The notes beneath the pieces were generated by a model. It was not told the origin of the DNA. It saw only the letters and a program-made list of their open reading frames with translations, and searched no databases. Shown one piece after another: positions 16,367 to 25,185 of a stretch of DNA of 64,000 nucleotides (within the stretch, counting starts at the first letter, position 1; every line of letters starts with the position of its first letter). A program made the position numbers and the translations under genes. This DNA comes from CAYRLW01 sp964425215 (GTDB lineage Bacteria > Spirochaetota > Spirochaetia > Treponematales > Breznakiellaceae), in the NCBI GenBank assembly GCA_964425215.1, contig CAYRLW010000001.1, positions 81,902-145,901 of the forward strand, given 5' to 3'.

Positions 16367-16987
16367 TTGACGTTTTCAAAGGGCCTGGTAATCGTTCTGG
16401 TCTTTTTTTCCCCAGCGCTGGGGTTCTCCCAATCGGCGGGGACGCCAGGGGCCACACCCTCACCGTCCGTAACTGCCTCCCCAGGACCAGGCTCTCCATC
16501 GCCGAACCCTACCCCTGCTTCTGAAGGCCTTCCCCGCTCGTTCCGGGGTATAAGTCTAGGCATGTCCTTGGATGCGTTAAAAAAGGCCCTGATGGCCGAC
16601 GATATTTTTAACTTCCGGGGTGACCGGGACGTTTCTATGCTTCCGGAAAATGATCAAACCCTGGTTGAAACTACAGGCCTATCGTTTATCCGCCGCTCCT
16701 TTTTTCAATTTTGGCAGGGGAAGCTGTGCATTATGGCCTTTACGATGGACCCGGATAAGGTGGATTATTACTCTGTTTTTACCACCCTTACGGGTAAATA
16801 CGGTGATCCCGGGGAGTTGGACCCCCAGCAGGCGGTATGGACCTCCGACGAAACAAGGCTTTCCCTAGAGCGGCCTTTAACGGTAAAGTACATAGATAAA
16901 AAAATGTTCGATGCCCTCCTGGGGGCTTCGAAGGTAAAAGAAACCCAAGATACGGTACTGCGGGGAGAATTTTTACATGGATTTTAA
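16367..16987 (+). CDS. Exported hypothetical protein with Pro/Ser/Thr-rich linker
   Basis: 206 aa starting at TTG, chosen because GGAGG lies 5-7 nt upstream and the signal peptide begins there (core VIVLVFFSPALGF, cleavage near FSQS). Residues 22-55 are a Pro/Ser/Thr/Gly-rich flexible linker. The remaining 150 residues form a small alpha/beta domain beginning FRGISLGMSLDALKKAL, which resembles a pattern in short periplasmic proteins of several bacteria; I cannot name a family. It overlaps the DUF192 gene by 11 nt, so the two are coupled and probably exported together. Confidence 0.65.
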   Translation: MTFSKGLVIVLVFFSPALGFSQSAGTPGATPSPSVTASPGPGSPSPNPTPASEGLPRSFRGISLGMSLDALKKALMADDIFNFRGDRDVSMLPENDQTLVETTGLSFIRRSFFQFWQGKLCIMAFTMDPDKVDYYSVFTTLTGKYGDPGELDPQQAVWTSDETRLSLERPLTVKYIDKKMFDALLGASKVKETQDTVLRGEFLHGF

Positions 16988-17468
16988 GGGGCCTTGGCGT
17001 TCGGGATTTTTATTTTTAGCGGTCGGCCTGTTATTTGCCTGCGGCGCGGGGGCGGAAAACAGCCCCCAGCGGCTGGCTTCCACCTCCCTGACTATCCTTA
17101 AAAGTGACGGGAAGGGGGTGTCGCTTCAAGCGGAGATAGCGACCACCGATACGGAGCGGTCCAAGGGGTTGATGTTCCGAAGGGAATTGCGGGACGGACA
17201 GGGAATGCTCTTTGTTTTTGACCGGGATCAGCACCTGTCTTTTTGGATGAAAAACACGCTCATTCCCCTTTCGGTAGCCTATATCGCCAGCGATGGAAAG
17301 ATCCTGGAAATTCACGATATGACACCCGAATCCTTAAGTCCCGTTGATTCGGACCACGCGGCCCGTTACGCCCTGGAGGTTCCCCAGGGTTGGTTTAGCC
17401 GCGTAGGCCTTGGCCCGGGGGATAGGTTGGAACTTCAAAACCTAGGAACCCGCGGTCAGGCCCAGTAA
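16977..17468 (+). CDS. DUF192 family lipoprotein/exported protein
   Basis: 163 aa. The N-terminal signal ends LLFACGAGAEN, a credible lipobox with Cys at residue 22. The DUF192 domain (COG1430) follows, with the characteristic ERSKGLMFRREL, GMLFVFD, LSFWMKNTLIPLSVAYI and ALEVPQGWF blocks. The molecular function of DUF192 is unknown. Translation is coupled to the upstream exported protein through an 11-nt overlap. Confidence 0.88.
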   Translation: MDFKGPWRSGFLFLAVGLLFACGAGAENSPQRLASTSLTILKSDGKGVSLQAEIATTDTERSKGLMFRRELRDGQGMLFVFDRDQHLSFWMKNTLIPLSVAYIASDGKILEIHDMTPESLSPVDSDHAARYALEVPQGWFSRVGLGPGDRLELQNLGTRGQAQ

Positions 17469-17560
17469 AATCTCCTCTCAAGTCACAATCGGACAAGTTC
17501 AACAAACTTCACGTTCGGGGTAGGATCGGTGGTTCTCTAAAAAACGTAGCTAAGGGTCTC

Positions 17561-18676
17561 CTATTCCAAATTTTTAAGGTATTCTATCGCTAAAGGGTCC
17601 GACGGGTCGATTTCTAAAACGGTTCTAAAAAATCCCGCCGCTTCCGAGGGATTTCCATTTTTTAAAGCTAGGACTCCTAAATTGGAAATAACTTTGACGT
17701 TTTCGCTCTCCATCCGGAGGGCCGTTTCCAATTCGCTTCGAGCTCCCGGTAAATCGTCCATTTCCATCAGGCAAATAGCCAGTTCGTTCCGGGTATCTGC
17801 CCCATCGCCCCCTAATTCCAGGGCCTTTCTAAAGGCTTTCGCGGCGTCGCTCCACCGTTCCAAGCGACGGAGTCCCCACCCTAGGATAAACCAGCCGTTC
17901 CAAACTTCCGGGTGCCGGGTAATAAACTCCCGAGCCTTTTCGATCCCCCTATCCTCGTGACCCATCCGGATGAAATCAAAAGCCTCTTTAAAAACCTGGT
18001 CGTCCAAGCCTCGGCTCTCAATTTCCTTTATAATGGATGCGGCCCGGGCCTTTTTGCCCTGATCGTCCGCCAGAGGAAGGTAGGCGGAAAAATATTCCAA
18101 CGCCTTTTCGTAATTCCGCTGTTTTAGGAAGAAAAAGCCGCCGTTAAAAATCCCGTTAGGAAACGGAGGATTGAGATTAAAAAAATACCGGTAGGTTTCA
18201 AAGGCCCGCTGTCGGTCCGTTTCCGCTTCCTCTTCCGCACCCTCCCGCTCTAATACATCGGCGCGATGTTCGTACACCAAAGCCGTATTGAGCCGGATCG
18301 ATGGATCGGATGGGAAAAGTCCCCGGAGGGCCGTAAAAATTTCCAACGCCACGTCAAATTCCCCGTTGCGGGCCTTAAGTATAGCGGCTTCGGAAAATTC
18401 AGTTAAAATATCCGGCTTTACGGCCAAAACAAAGCGACGGTAATAGTCGGCGTCGTCACCATCGGGATTTTGGGCCACCACTTTGATCATCCCAGAAAGA
18501 ATCATTTCCCAGGAAAGGCTTTCCAGGTTTAGCTTTTCATCCTCCGAGGGAATTTCTACGGGGATAGGAACGGCGGGATCAATTTCAAACTCTCCCGAGG
18601 AAAGGCTCTCCATCCGGCCCCGGAGGGATTCGGGGACCGAAAGAAAATAAATTTTACTGTTTATTGGTTGGTTCAT
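17561..18676 (-). CDS. Tetratricopeptide-repeat protein
   Basis: 371 aa with no signal peptide. At least six TPR-like helix pairs are visible from about residue 90 to the end, for example FDVALEIFTALRGLFPSD, YEKALEYFSAYLPLADD, WSDAAKAFRKALELGGD and PSEAAGFFRTVLEIDPSD. The N-terminal 80 residues are acidic and unassigned. It is probably a cytoplasmic scaffold. It overlaps the PilZ gene by 23 nt, with GGAG 4 nt before the ATG, so the two are coupled; the TPR protein may be a partner in the c-di-GMP response. The 3' end lies in open sequence before a converging operon. Confidence 0.82.
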   Translation of the reverse strand: MNQPINSKIYFLSVPESLRGRMESLSSGEFEIDPAVPIPVEIPSEDEKLNLESLSWEMILSGMIKVVAQNPDGDDADYYRRFVLAVKPDILTEFSEAAILKARNGEFDVALEIFTALRGLFPSDPSIRLNTALVYEHRADVLEREGAEEEAETDRQRAFETYRYFFNLNPPFPNGIFNGGFFFLKQRNYEKALEYFSAYLPLADDQGKKARAASIIKEIESRGLDDQVFKEAFDFIRMGHEDRGIEKAREFITRHPEVWNGWFILGWGLRRLERWSDAAKAFRKALELGGDGADTRNELAICLMEMDDLPGARSELETALRMESENVKVISNLGVLALKNGNPSEAAGFFRTVLEIDPSDPLAIEYLKNLE

Positions 18677-19505
18677 TCTGCTCCGCGTTTGGATTAGGTC
18701 GATTATCCGTCCGTACCTGGGAAAGGAAATCGTTAATCCTCATTTTATAGTTCATGGGTACTTGGGTTTCTTCGTAATGAAGCGCCAGGGCTACCAGGTC
18801 TTTTCTGCCTTCCACGTCCTCGGATCGGATAATTTGGCCTTTTAAAAGGATAACCTCCCGGGGATCCTCGAAATCAATCCGCAGAGCGGCGGCCCGATTC
18901 ATAAGAAACTTTGCCACCCCGATCATAATAATTTTGGCCCCTGAGAAGGATATATCCCTAAGAATACAGCGCCGGGGAACTCCCTGTATAAAAATCGCCG
19001 TTTCCTTGGAGATGATTTGCAATTTTCGAAGGGCCTCGGGGGTTAAAAGGATCCGATCTTCCCGGCGTTTTGTGGAGTTCATGTTGGCGTCCAAAAGCCG
19101 CCCCATAATCTCTATAAGATCGTCGGGAGGTCTTTGGGTAAATTGCATGGTAAGCATGGCCATATCCGAAGAGCCCCCATAGGGTGAAAACCCTAACACG
19201 CGGCCAGAAACGAAAAACATAAGGGGATCCGTTTTATCGGATATTTTAAAACTGTACCGAAGACTCACCAAATTGTTAGCCTGTTGAATCCGGGCGTACA
19301 ACCCCGATTTAGCGTTGACGATTACCTTGGCTCCCTCAAAGGAAGATGAATGGATAACGCAGGGCCAGGTTTCTCCAACACACTTTAGGTACACCTGTTG
19401 GGTTCCTAATCCGGTGGCGCGAATCACTTCCTTCGTAAAGGTAACGTCGATACTCCGGTAGAGATCGTAATATTTTGATATTTGCTGACTTGTGGCTACA
19501 CCCAT
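18654..19505 (-). CDS. PilZ-domain c-di-GMP-binding protein
   Basis: 283 aa. The C-terminal PilZ domain spans about 145-270: an arginine-rich entry (TKRREDRI, GVPRRCILRDISFSGAKI) gives the RxxxR and D/NxSxxG motifs that bind c-di-GMP. The N-terminal 130 residues look like a second, divergent PilZ/YcgR-N-like beta domain. Such proteins in treponemes and Borrelia affect motility and virulence, so a motility or envelope role is likely. The C-terminal 20 residues are Asn/Gln/Pro-rich and disordered. The ATG at 19505 lies 8 nt after a -10 box with no ribosome site. Confidence 0.85.
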   Translation of the reverse strand: MGVATSQQISKYYDLYRSIDVTFTKEVIRATGLGTQQVYLKCVGETWPCVIHSSSFEGAKVIVNAKSGLYARIQQANNLVSLRYSFKISDKTDPLMFFVSGRVLGFSPYGGSSDMAMLTMQFTQRPPDDLIEIMGRLLDANMNSTKRREDRILLTPEALRKLQIISKETAIFIQGVPRRCILRDISFSGAKIIMIGVAKFLMNRAAALRIDFEDPREVILLKGQIIRSEDVEGRKDLVALALHYEETQVPMNYKMRINDFLSQVRTDNRPNPNAEQNEPTNKQ

Positions 19506-19513
19506 GCGTTCTA

Positions 19514-19543
19514 AATATAGAGTGAATAGGCTTATCGCGTCAA
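19514..19543 (-). promoter_or_regulatory. Putative promoter, 8 nt before PilZ ATG
   Basis: On the minus strand: TTGACG (19543-19538), 18-nt spacer, TATATT (19519-19514), then 8 nt to the ATG at 19505. Probably leaderless. Confidence 0.6.
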
Positions 19544-19601
19544 TCGAATTAGGCTCATTTCGAATTTTGAAAAAGCCTCGTTTTTAAAGTGGACTCCATA
19601 T

Positions 19602-19631
19602 TTGACCCCATCCCCTTCGGTGAAGTATGCT
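19602..19631 (+). promoter_or_regulatory. Putative promoter, 6 nt before aldo/keto reductase ATG
   Basis: TTGACC (19602-19607), 18-nt spacer, TATGCT (19626-19631), six nucleotides, then ATG at 19638. No ribosome site. The TTG at 19602 looks like an alternative start but is the -35 box. Confidence 0.55.
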
Positions 19632-19637
19632 TATGGT

Positions 19638-20525
19638 ATGAACACTACCATAGCGAAGAGAAAATTCGGTTTCACGGGTCACGAAAGCAGTCGCGTTATT
19701 TTTGGAGCCGCGGCATTAGGAAACGCCTCAATCGCCGATGCGGATCGGGCGTTTGAAACCCTTATACAATACGGGGTTAACCATATCGATACGTCGGTTT
19801 CCTACGGAAAATCGGAAAAATTAATCGGTCAATGGTTAAAATCTAACGGTCACTCCTTCTTTATGGCCACCAAAATCGACGCCCGTACCTACGAGGATGC
19901 CCACAAGGAACTCCATCGATCCCTCCAGGACCTGGGTCTTACCCGTTTGGATCTTCTCCAAATGCATGAACTGGTCGAGGACGCGGACACGGATACGTTT
20001 TTGGGTTCCCAAGGCGCCCTGCGAGTCCTGATCGAAGCGAAGGAACAGGGCTTGGCTCGGTTTGTGGGAGTCACCTCCCACGGCTTCAACGCCCCGAGAA
20101 TTATCAAGCGTTGTTTAAACGAATATCCCTTCGATACGGTACTCTTGCCCTTTAACTACGCCCTGAGCGCCCATCCGGAATACGGGCCGGCGTTTTTCGA
20201 CCTCGTTTCCCTCTGCCGGCAGAGGGGCGTGGCGGTTCAAACCATGAAATCGATTGCCCGAAGTCCCTGGGGAACGATTCAAAAAAATCACACCACCTGG
20301 TACAGACCCTTGGAAGCGGAAGCGGATATCGAGCGGGCGGTCCATTGGGTCATGGGGCATGAGGACCTCTTTTTAGCCAGCGTCGGGGACGTTAACCTGT
20401 TACCCCTCTTTTTGCGAGCGGCGGCGAATTACACAAAAAAGCCCGAGAAAGCGGAGATGGAAGGGATGGTCGCGCGGCTGGGGATTACGAATCCTGCGCA
20501 AAATCAATGGCCTCGGCTGTGGTAA
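19638..20525 (+). CDS. Aldo/keto reductase family oxidoreductase
   Basis: 295 aa TIM-barrel NAD(P)H-dependent oxidoreductase. Visible are YGVNHIDTSVSYGKSEKLIG (catalytic Asp and Tyr), FMATKIDARTYEDA (catalytic Lys), LTRLDLLQMHEL (the His region) and VGVTSHGFNAPRI. The C-terminus is a short helical extension with no Fe-S cysteines. The substrate is not predictable. The last codons form the first unit of a tandem repeat that runs into the intergenic region, so the end of the protein (PRLW) is made by a repeat unit. The gene is probably monocistronic. Confidence 0.85.
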   Translation: MNTTIAKRKFGFTGHESSRVIFGAAALGNASIADADRAFETLIQYGVNHIDTSVSYGKSEKLIGQWLKSNGHSFFMATKIDARTYEDAHKELHRSLQDLGLTRLDLLQMHELVEDADTDTFLGSQGALRVLIEAKEQGLARFVGVTSHGFNAPRIIKRCLNEYPFDTVLLPFNYALSAHPEYGPAFFDLVSLCRQRGVAVQTMKSIARSPWGTIQKNHTTWYRPLEAEADIERAVHWVMGHEDLFLASVGDVNLLPLFLRAAANYTKKPEKAEMEGMVARLGITNPAQNQWPRLW

Positions 20526-20595
20526 GCTACCGGCTGTGGTAATCTGCCAGTTATGGTAAGCCCTAGTTATAGAAAGCCCCGCTATGGTAAGCCCC
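20515..20595 (+). repeat. Five imperfect 15-17-bp tandem repeats
   Basis: Units begin at 20515, 20532, 20549, 20565 and 20581, with consensus near GTTATGGTAAGCCCC. The first unit encodes the last residues and stop of the aldo/keto reductase. Each copy carries a TATGGTAAG-like core; units 1 and 2 are the most similar to each other. The last unit forms the left arm of a terminator. Confidence 0.75.
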
Positions 20596-20618
20596 AGAGC
20601 AGGGCTTGATATTTTTTT
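20589..20618 (+). terminator. Rho-independent terminator
   Basis: AAGCCC (20589-20594) pairs with GGGCTT (20602-20607), followed by GATA and seven T. Confidence 0.7.
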
Positions 20619-20661
20619 CGGAATAGCAGAGAAATAAGTATCCACAGCGAGGGTAGCTGGT

Positions 20662-22623
20662 ATGTTGTCCGGATTAAAGGATCTTTTTTCGGGAAATGAA
20701 GAGCCTACCCTTGATGGTTTAGGCTCGATTTTTTCTCTTTTGGGCTCCCAGTGGGTTACCCCCGTTGCTTTTTCCGATTTCCACGGTATGAATTCCCAAG
20801 GGAAAGAAGATGGAGTCCCTTCTAATCGGGAAGTCGGCGCGTTTATTCAATCGAAAGACCGTCCCATCGTACTTTTCCTATATCCCCCGGGAATGGATAC
20901 CCAGGAACCTTTTTTCAGCCTACGGGCGCTCCTGAGGGTTTTGTTCCCAGGGGAAGTTTCCGCGGTGGTACTTCGATCTACGGTGGGGGATATGGAAGAC
21001 GAATTGCGGGAGTACCGTGGTTTTGTCTCCGATGATGGTTCTTTTTTCCTTTTTGTTGACGATCCCTTGGAAAAAGCTTGGCAAGAACATAGTTCCCCTC
21101 AGGGAGCGGACGATCTAAGAAAAGAATTGGAACAGCTTTTAGTCCATGGGGAGCCGGGTTTATCCAATGCGCCGTCAACAAAAGCCCGTTCCATCCAGAT
21201 AGAGGAACCCCTTGTTTCTGTGGCCCCGGCCCTCCTATTCCCCCGTTTTTTCGCCCTTAAGGAGACGATAATTCGATCCACGGCCCTTTCGTTCGGTATG
21301 GAACCCCTGGACCTTGCGGGTTTCCCCTTGTCCGGCGGTGTGAGCGGAAACGGAACAGCCGATGAGCTTTGGTATCGCTTGGTTCTTACAACGGGTTCCG
21401 CGAATCTGGGAGGTTTTTGGGTATTTACACGGCCCCCGCAGATGGAGCAGACCGGGTTCGCTTCCCTGACCGCTTCTTTGGCCCAGGCCTGTGTCCCGTT
21501 TATCGTTTCTTTCCAACAAAAACTAGGCCTCTTTCCCGTACGGTCGGGGACGGTTTCTAGGGTTACGGAGGTTCCGACGGCTCTGGGTCTGGTTTTTGCG
21601 TTACGGCTGACCGTAGCCGTCGGGATGCTACGGTTTGAAGGCCGGGTACTAGTTCCCCTCCCGTTGATCCTGGCGATTTCGGCTAAGCTGGGGTTCCAGA
21701 CGAAGGACCCGATCGGGGCTTTCTTTTTTTCAAACCGTGCCCTATTTACCCGGCAACGGAACACCCTGTTAGGGGACCTAACGTTGACCTATCGCTTGGA
21801 AGGACAAAACGGGAGCTCCACGGTGGTAAAGGCGGTACCCTTTTACGAAATCCTATCCCTCTGCTCCCCGGGGGACTACCGCCGTTTATTGCAGAACTTT
21901 ATCGTTAAAAAATACCGGGGAGACGAATTGGCCGAACTACTCTTTTATCGACAAACGGTCAGTTCCGATGGGGGCCCCCGGCGCTTAATCAGGCCTCCCC
22001 AAACCTTTGATATTTCCCGGTTGGTATCCTATTTACCAAAGCTTCTCCGGGAGTCCTTTGTGGCGGCCATGAAAGAGGGTGTTTCGTCTCCTACGGCGGA
22101 TATATTCTTAAAACGGAACGAGGAGCTTTTTGAATCCCTGATGGGAGAAATCCGGTCCAATTCTATAGTTTTGGGCCGGCGCCTATCCCAATTAATCCAA
22201 GCCTGTTATACCCAATTTGTGTATCCGAGGAAACGGAAACGCTTGGATGGGATGATTGCCCAAGACTATCCTTTGGCTTCCTTTAGGGCCCTGCCTCCTC
22301 GGCTGTACCGCGCTGTGGTGGACCTTTCGGACGTAAAAGTGTTGGCGGCTTCCGTTTTGGGCCATGAAAGTTCGTTGGATGAAATCGCTCGGTGGTGTTC
22401 CCAAGGAAAAATGGCGGCCCTTCGGGAGGAATACGGACGATTAGAAGAGAACTTGCAAAGGGGTTCCCTTGACCCGGACGGGGTATGCGCCCTCCGGTCA
22501 AAGATGGCCGCTAAGGGAAAAGAGGCGGTCGCCCGGGCAAAGGCGGAGTTTAACCGCGAAATCGCGACGGTAGATATACACGAAGGCGGAGGAAAAAAGA
22601 ATGGCTTCAGGGAAAAAAGGTGA
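20662..22623 (+). CDS. Unknown 653-aa protein coupled to MotA/MotB
   Basis: I do not recognise this family. It has no signal peptide. Residues 1-190 are mixed alpha/beta; about 200-400 show beta-rich hydrophobic blocks (WYRLVLTTGSANLGGFWVF, LALGLVFALRLTVAVGML-like) reminiscent of the compact CheC/SpoA-like folds of switch proteins, though no diagnostic motif is seen; 470-653 is helical and charged, ending Lys/Glu-rich. It starts with a weak GAGGGT ribosome site and overlaps motA by 23 nt, so it is translated with the stator genes. A cytoplasmic or membrane-associated partner of the stator is a reasonable inference and no more than that. Confidence 0.6.
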   Translation: MLSGLKDLFSGNEEPTLDGLGSIFSLLGSQWVTPVAFSDFHGMNSQGKEDGVPSNREVGAFIQSKDRPIVLFLYPPGMDTQEPFFSLRALLRVLFPGEVSAVVLRSTVGDMEDELREYRGFVSDDGSFFLFVDDPLEKAWQEHSSPQGADDLRKELEQLLVHGEPGLSNAPSTKARSIQIEEPLVSVAPALLFPRFFALKETIIRSTALSFGMEPLDLAGFPLSGGVSGNGTADELWYRLVLTTGSANLGGFWVFTRPPQMEQTGFASLTASLAQACVPFIVSFQQKLGLFPVRSGTVSRVTEVPTALGLVFALRLTVAVGMLRFEGRVLVPLPLILAISAKLGFQTKDPIGAFFFSNRALFTRQRNTLLGDLTLTYRLEGQNGSSTVVKAVPFYEILSLCSPGDYRRLLQNFIVKKYRGDELAELLFYRQTVSSDGGPRRLIRPPQTFDISRLVSYLPKLLRESFVAAMKEGVSSPTADIFLKRNEELFESLMGEIRSNSIVLGRRLSQLIQACYTQFVYPRKRKRLDGMIAQDYPLASFRALPPRLYRAVVDLSDVKVLAASVLGHESSLDEIARWCSQGKMAALREEYGRLEENLQRGSLDPDGVCALRSKMAAKGKEAVARAKAEFNREIATVDIHEGGGKKNGFREKR

Positions 22624-23365
22624 TCCATCGCTGATCATCGGTATTGGAGCGGGGTTTGGGGCAATTTTGGTGGGCTTCCTTCTAGAAGGGGGAAATCCCC
22701 TTGCTCTGATCGGTATAAGCGCCATGATTATTATTTTGGGCGGCGTTTTTGGGGCCCTGGTAACCAGTTTTTCCCTTGGAGAGACGATTGGCATGATAAA
22801 AGGCTTTACCGAAGGCCTTATGGCTCCCCGAAGGCCCAGCAAGGCTTTGATGGAATCCTTGTTGGCCATGTCGGATAAATCCCGAAAAGAGGGGCTCCTT
22901 AGTTTGGAAGGGGAGATTGAGGATATGGAGGATCCCTTTCTAAAAAAAGGCCTCCGGCTCGTGGTAGATGGTACGGACTCTCTTACGATTACCCATATCC
23001 TGGAAACGGAAGTGGAGGTTTACGAAAATAAACAGAAACGTCGAATCGCCATCTTTGAGGCCGCCGGGGGCTTTGCCCCAACCATGGGTATTATCGGTAC
23101 GGTAACGGGCCTTGTGTTAGTTCTGTCCCATCTGGGGGGAGACGCCGGTGAATTGGGCCATTCCATCGCCGCCGCGTTCATCGCCACCCTTTACGGCATT
23201 GGTTTGGCAAATCTGGTTTTTTTACCTACGGCGAATAAGCTTAAAAATAATATGAAAACCGAAATCGAGTACATGATGATGATGCAGGCGGTGGTGTTAT
23301 CCCTTCAGAATGGCGATTCTACCGCTATGTTTGAAGCTAAAGTCGGGCCGTATATCGAAGGCTAG
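22601..23365 (+). CDS. motA: MotA-type flagellar stator protein
   Basis: 254 aa inner-membrane protein with four membrane segments (about 10-28, 36-56, 158-178 and 190-212). The cytoplasmic loop keeps the Arg and Glu that contact FliG (SRKEGLLSLEGE). Conserved prolines of the proton channel are in GGFAPTMGIIGTVTGL and FLPTANKLK. It forms the ion channel with MotB and drives flagellar rotation. GGAGG lies 8 nt before the ATG. The pair is probably one of two stator sets, as many treponemes carry motAB in the main fla operon as well; no fla genes are seen nearby. Confidence 0.88.
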   Translation: MASGKKGDPSLIIGIGAGFGAILVGFLLEGGNPLALIGISAMIIILGGVFGALVTSFSLGETIGMIKGFTEGLMAPRRPSKALMESLLAMSDKSRKEGLLSLEGEIEDMEDPFLKKGLRLVVDGTDSLTITHILETEVEVYENKQKRRIAIFEAAGGFAPTMGIIGTVTGLVLVLSHLGGDAGELGHSIAAAFIATLYGIGLANLVFLPTANKLKNNMKTEIEYMMMMQAVVLSLQNGDSTAMFEAKVGPYIEG

Positions 23366-23373
23366 GTTGGGGT

Positions 23374-24075
23374 ATGGCAAAAAGAAAGGAAGAACCGGAA
23401 AAAGAAAATTCCGAGCGGTGGCTTCTTACCTACTCGGATATGATAACCCTTTTAATGCTGTTTTTTATCGTTCTCTACTCCATGAGTACCATAGATACGG
23501 CGAAATACGCCCAATTATCCGAAGCTCTGCAACAGGTGTTCAATGGGGGCAATTGGGGTTTGTCGGATAAACAATCCGGATCCCGGGGTATCCTGGAGGG
23601 GGTGCAAAAGCCGACTCTTAGGGAAAACCCAGCCCAGGAACGGAAGGCCCATCTGATGGAGGACCTTAAACAGGTAATTCGGGGGAACGATATTAAGGTT
23701 ACCGACGTGGCCGACGGAATTTCCCTTACCCTGTTTTCCGACCTCTATTTTAGTCCCGGGAAGGCTGATATTTCCGATGAAGGGTACACCGCCTTAAGAA
23801 ACCTAGCTCCCACGCTCCTTACCCTTCCGAATAATATCAGAATCGAAGGGCACACGGACAATACTCCCGTTGACCCCGCCTCAAATATCCCATCCAACTG
23901 GGACCTGTCGGCCCAGCGGGCTTTGACTGTTCTAAAGGCTTTGGAGTCCTACGGGATTCCCGGAGAACGACTTTCCGCGTTAGCCCTGGGGAGTACCCAT
24001 CCCCTCCAGCCCAACGATACCCCCGAAGGACGGTCCTACAACCGCCGGGTCGATATCATTATTCTGTTTAAATAG
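23374..24075 (+). CDS. motB: MotB-type stator protein, OmpA-like
   Basis: 233 aa. The single N-terminal membrane helix carries the ion-binding Asp, D22 in TYSDMITLLMLFF, followed by a plug/linker and a C-terminal OmpA-like peptidoglycan-binding domain (IEGHTDNTPV, LSAQRALTVLKAL, NRRVDIIILF). It anchors the stator to the cell wall. It starts 8 nt after motA and both are required for torque. The Asp sits at residue 22, earlier than in E. coli MotB (D32), because the cytoplasmic N-terminus is short. Confidence 0.9.
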   Translation: MAKRKEEPEKENSERWLLTYSDMITLLMLFFIVLYSMSTIDTAKYAQLSEALQQVFNGGNWGLSDKQSGSRGILEGVQKPTLRENPAQERKAHLMEDLKQVIRGNDIKVTDVADGISLTLFSDLYFSPGKADISDEGYTALRNLAPTLLTLPNNIRIEGHTDNTPVDPASNIPSNWDLSAQRALTVLKALESYGIPGERLSALALGSTHPLQPNDTPEGRSYNRRVDIIILFK

Positions 24076-24112
24076 AAATTCCCTACGGGGATACACAAGG
24101 GAGCGGGGACCT

Positions 24113-24466
24113 ATGAAAAAAGGAAAATTCATTCTTATTGGGGTCATCGTTATACTGCTGGGGATATTTTCGTTCTATCAAATGACCGGGTTTTATGTCG
24201 ATCCTCCCAGGGACAAAAATAATCCCGGATCGGTCACCTGGTTTTACCGGCGGCTGATGAACGTTCCCTTTATTTTTTCCGCCGATTTTATTGCCCTGCG
24301 GGATGGAACAAACCCGACAAGGGATACTCGTCAAGCTATTAGCCAAAATGTATTCAGCTATATAACCAGATTTACCATTAGGACCTTTCCCTTTAATAAG
24401 TCGCTCTATTTGCTGAGTACCGGCAATAGGGATTTCTTACAGAATCTAAGCAACAATACGAATTAG
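24113..24466 (+). CDS. Small single-span membrane protein
   Basis: 117 aa with one N-terminal membrane helix (about 6-24, ILIGVIVILLGIFSFYQM) and a positive N-terminus, so the rest is probably periplasmic. The remainder is hydrophilic with aromatic residues; no family recognised. It follows motB by 37 nt with its own GGGAGCGGGG ribosome site, so it is likely in the motility transcript. Confidence 0.6.
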   Translation: MKKGKFILIGVIVILLGIFSFYQMTGFYVDPPRDKNNPGSVTWFYRRLMNVPFIFSADFIALRDGTNPTRDTRQAISQNVFSYITRFTIRTFPFNKSLYLLSTGNRDFLQNLSNNTN

Positions 24467-24540
24467 GATCCCAAGGACCGCGTTCACGGTATTACGGAAG
24501 GTTACGCCAAAACCGATCTTTCCTCCCTGGATAATAAAAA

Positions 24541-24588
24541 CTAAAAATAAAAAAGGCGACCCGGAAGATTTCAACTTCCAGGTCGCCC
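24541..24588 (-). terminator. Rho-independent terminator for lipoprotein gene
   Basis: On the minus strand, GGCGACC plus GGAAG pair across a short loop (24555-24587) and are followed by TTTTTTATTTTTAG. Confidence 0.85.
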
Positions 24589-24624
24589 GTTCCGCGTTAT
24601 ACGCGATAAAGGGTTTATGTTACC

Positions 24625-25185
24625 TTATTTCTTGAATCCCGCGGCTTCAAGTCCCTGCTGGGCCTGGGTCAGGCTGTCTTTAAGGGCTTGAAGTTTAGCC
24701 TTCGCGTCGGCGTAGTTGGTCGAATTCTGAGCGTCGACGAATACCTGGGTTCCGGAAGCCAGGCCGTCTTTAATCGGCTTTACGTCGATTTTCGCTTTCT
24801 TGCCGGCCTTTTCAGCTTTGGCTAACTCGGTTTGAACAACCGGGAGAAGGGTATTGATATCGGCGACCAGCTTGGCCACATCGGCCTTAGTTGTTTCCAT
24901 CGCCGCGGCGGCGTCGGTTTTTGCCTTGGTAGAAGCGTCAAGAAGAGCCTTGGCCAGATCCTTGGTTTTGCCGTAGTCTTTCGCGTTTAAGTTGGCCTGT
25001 AAAGCCGTATTGGCATCCGACGCGGCCTTGAATGAATCGGGGGCGTACACATCGGCCTGGGCGGTCTTGGCGTCATTGAAGGCTGCGTTGGCGGCATCCA
25101 CATCCGCCTGGGGCAGTTTGGCACCGCAGGAAGCTAAAACTAGGGCTACCGCGACCAAGGGGAGAAAAACTTTGAGCTGCTTCAT
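24625..25185 (-). CDS. Ala/Lys/Asp-rich coiled-coil lipoprotein
   Basis: 186 aa. MKQLKVFLPLVAVALVLASC is a textbook lipoprotein signal, with Cys at residue 20 in LASC. The mature part is almost entirely Ala-, Lys-, Asp- and Thr-rich helix with heptad character (about 28-180), similar in style to small DUF4398-like and Lpp-like envelope proteins; I cannot assign one. A strong AGGAGG ribosome site and a strong terminator suggest high expression. It probably spans or spaces the envelope. Confidence 0.75.
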   Translation of the reverse strand: MKQLKVFLPLVAVALVLASCGAKLPQADVDAANAAFNDAKTAQADVYAPDSFKAASDANTALQANLNAKDYGKTKDLAKALLDASTKAKTDAAAAMETTKADVAKLVADINTLLPVVQTELAKAEKAGKKAKIDVKPIKDGLASGTQVFVDAQNSTNYADAKAKLQALKDSLTQAQQGLEAAGFKK

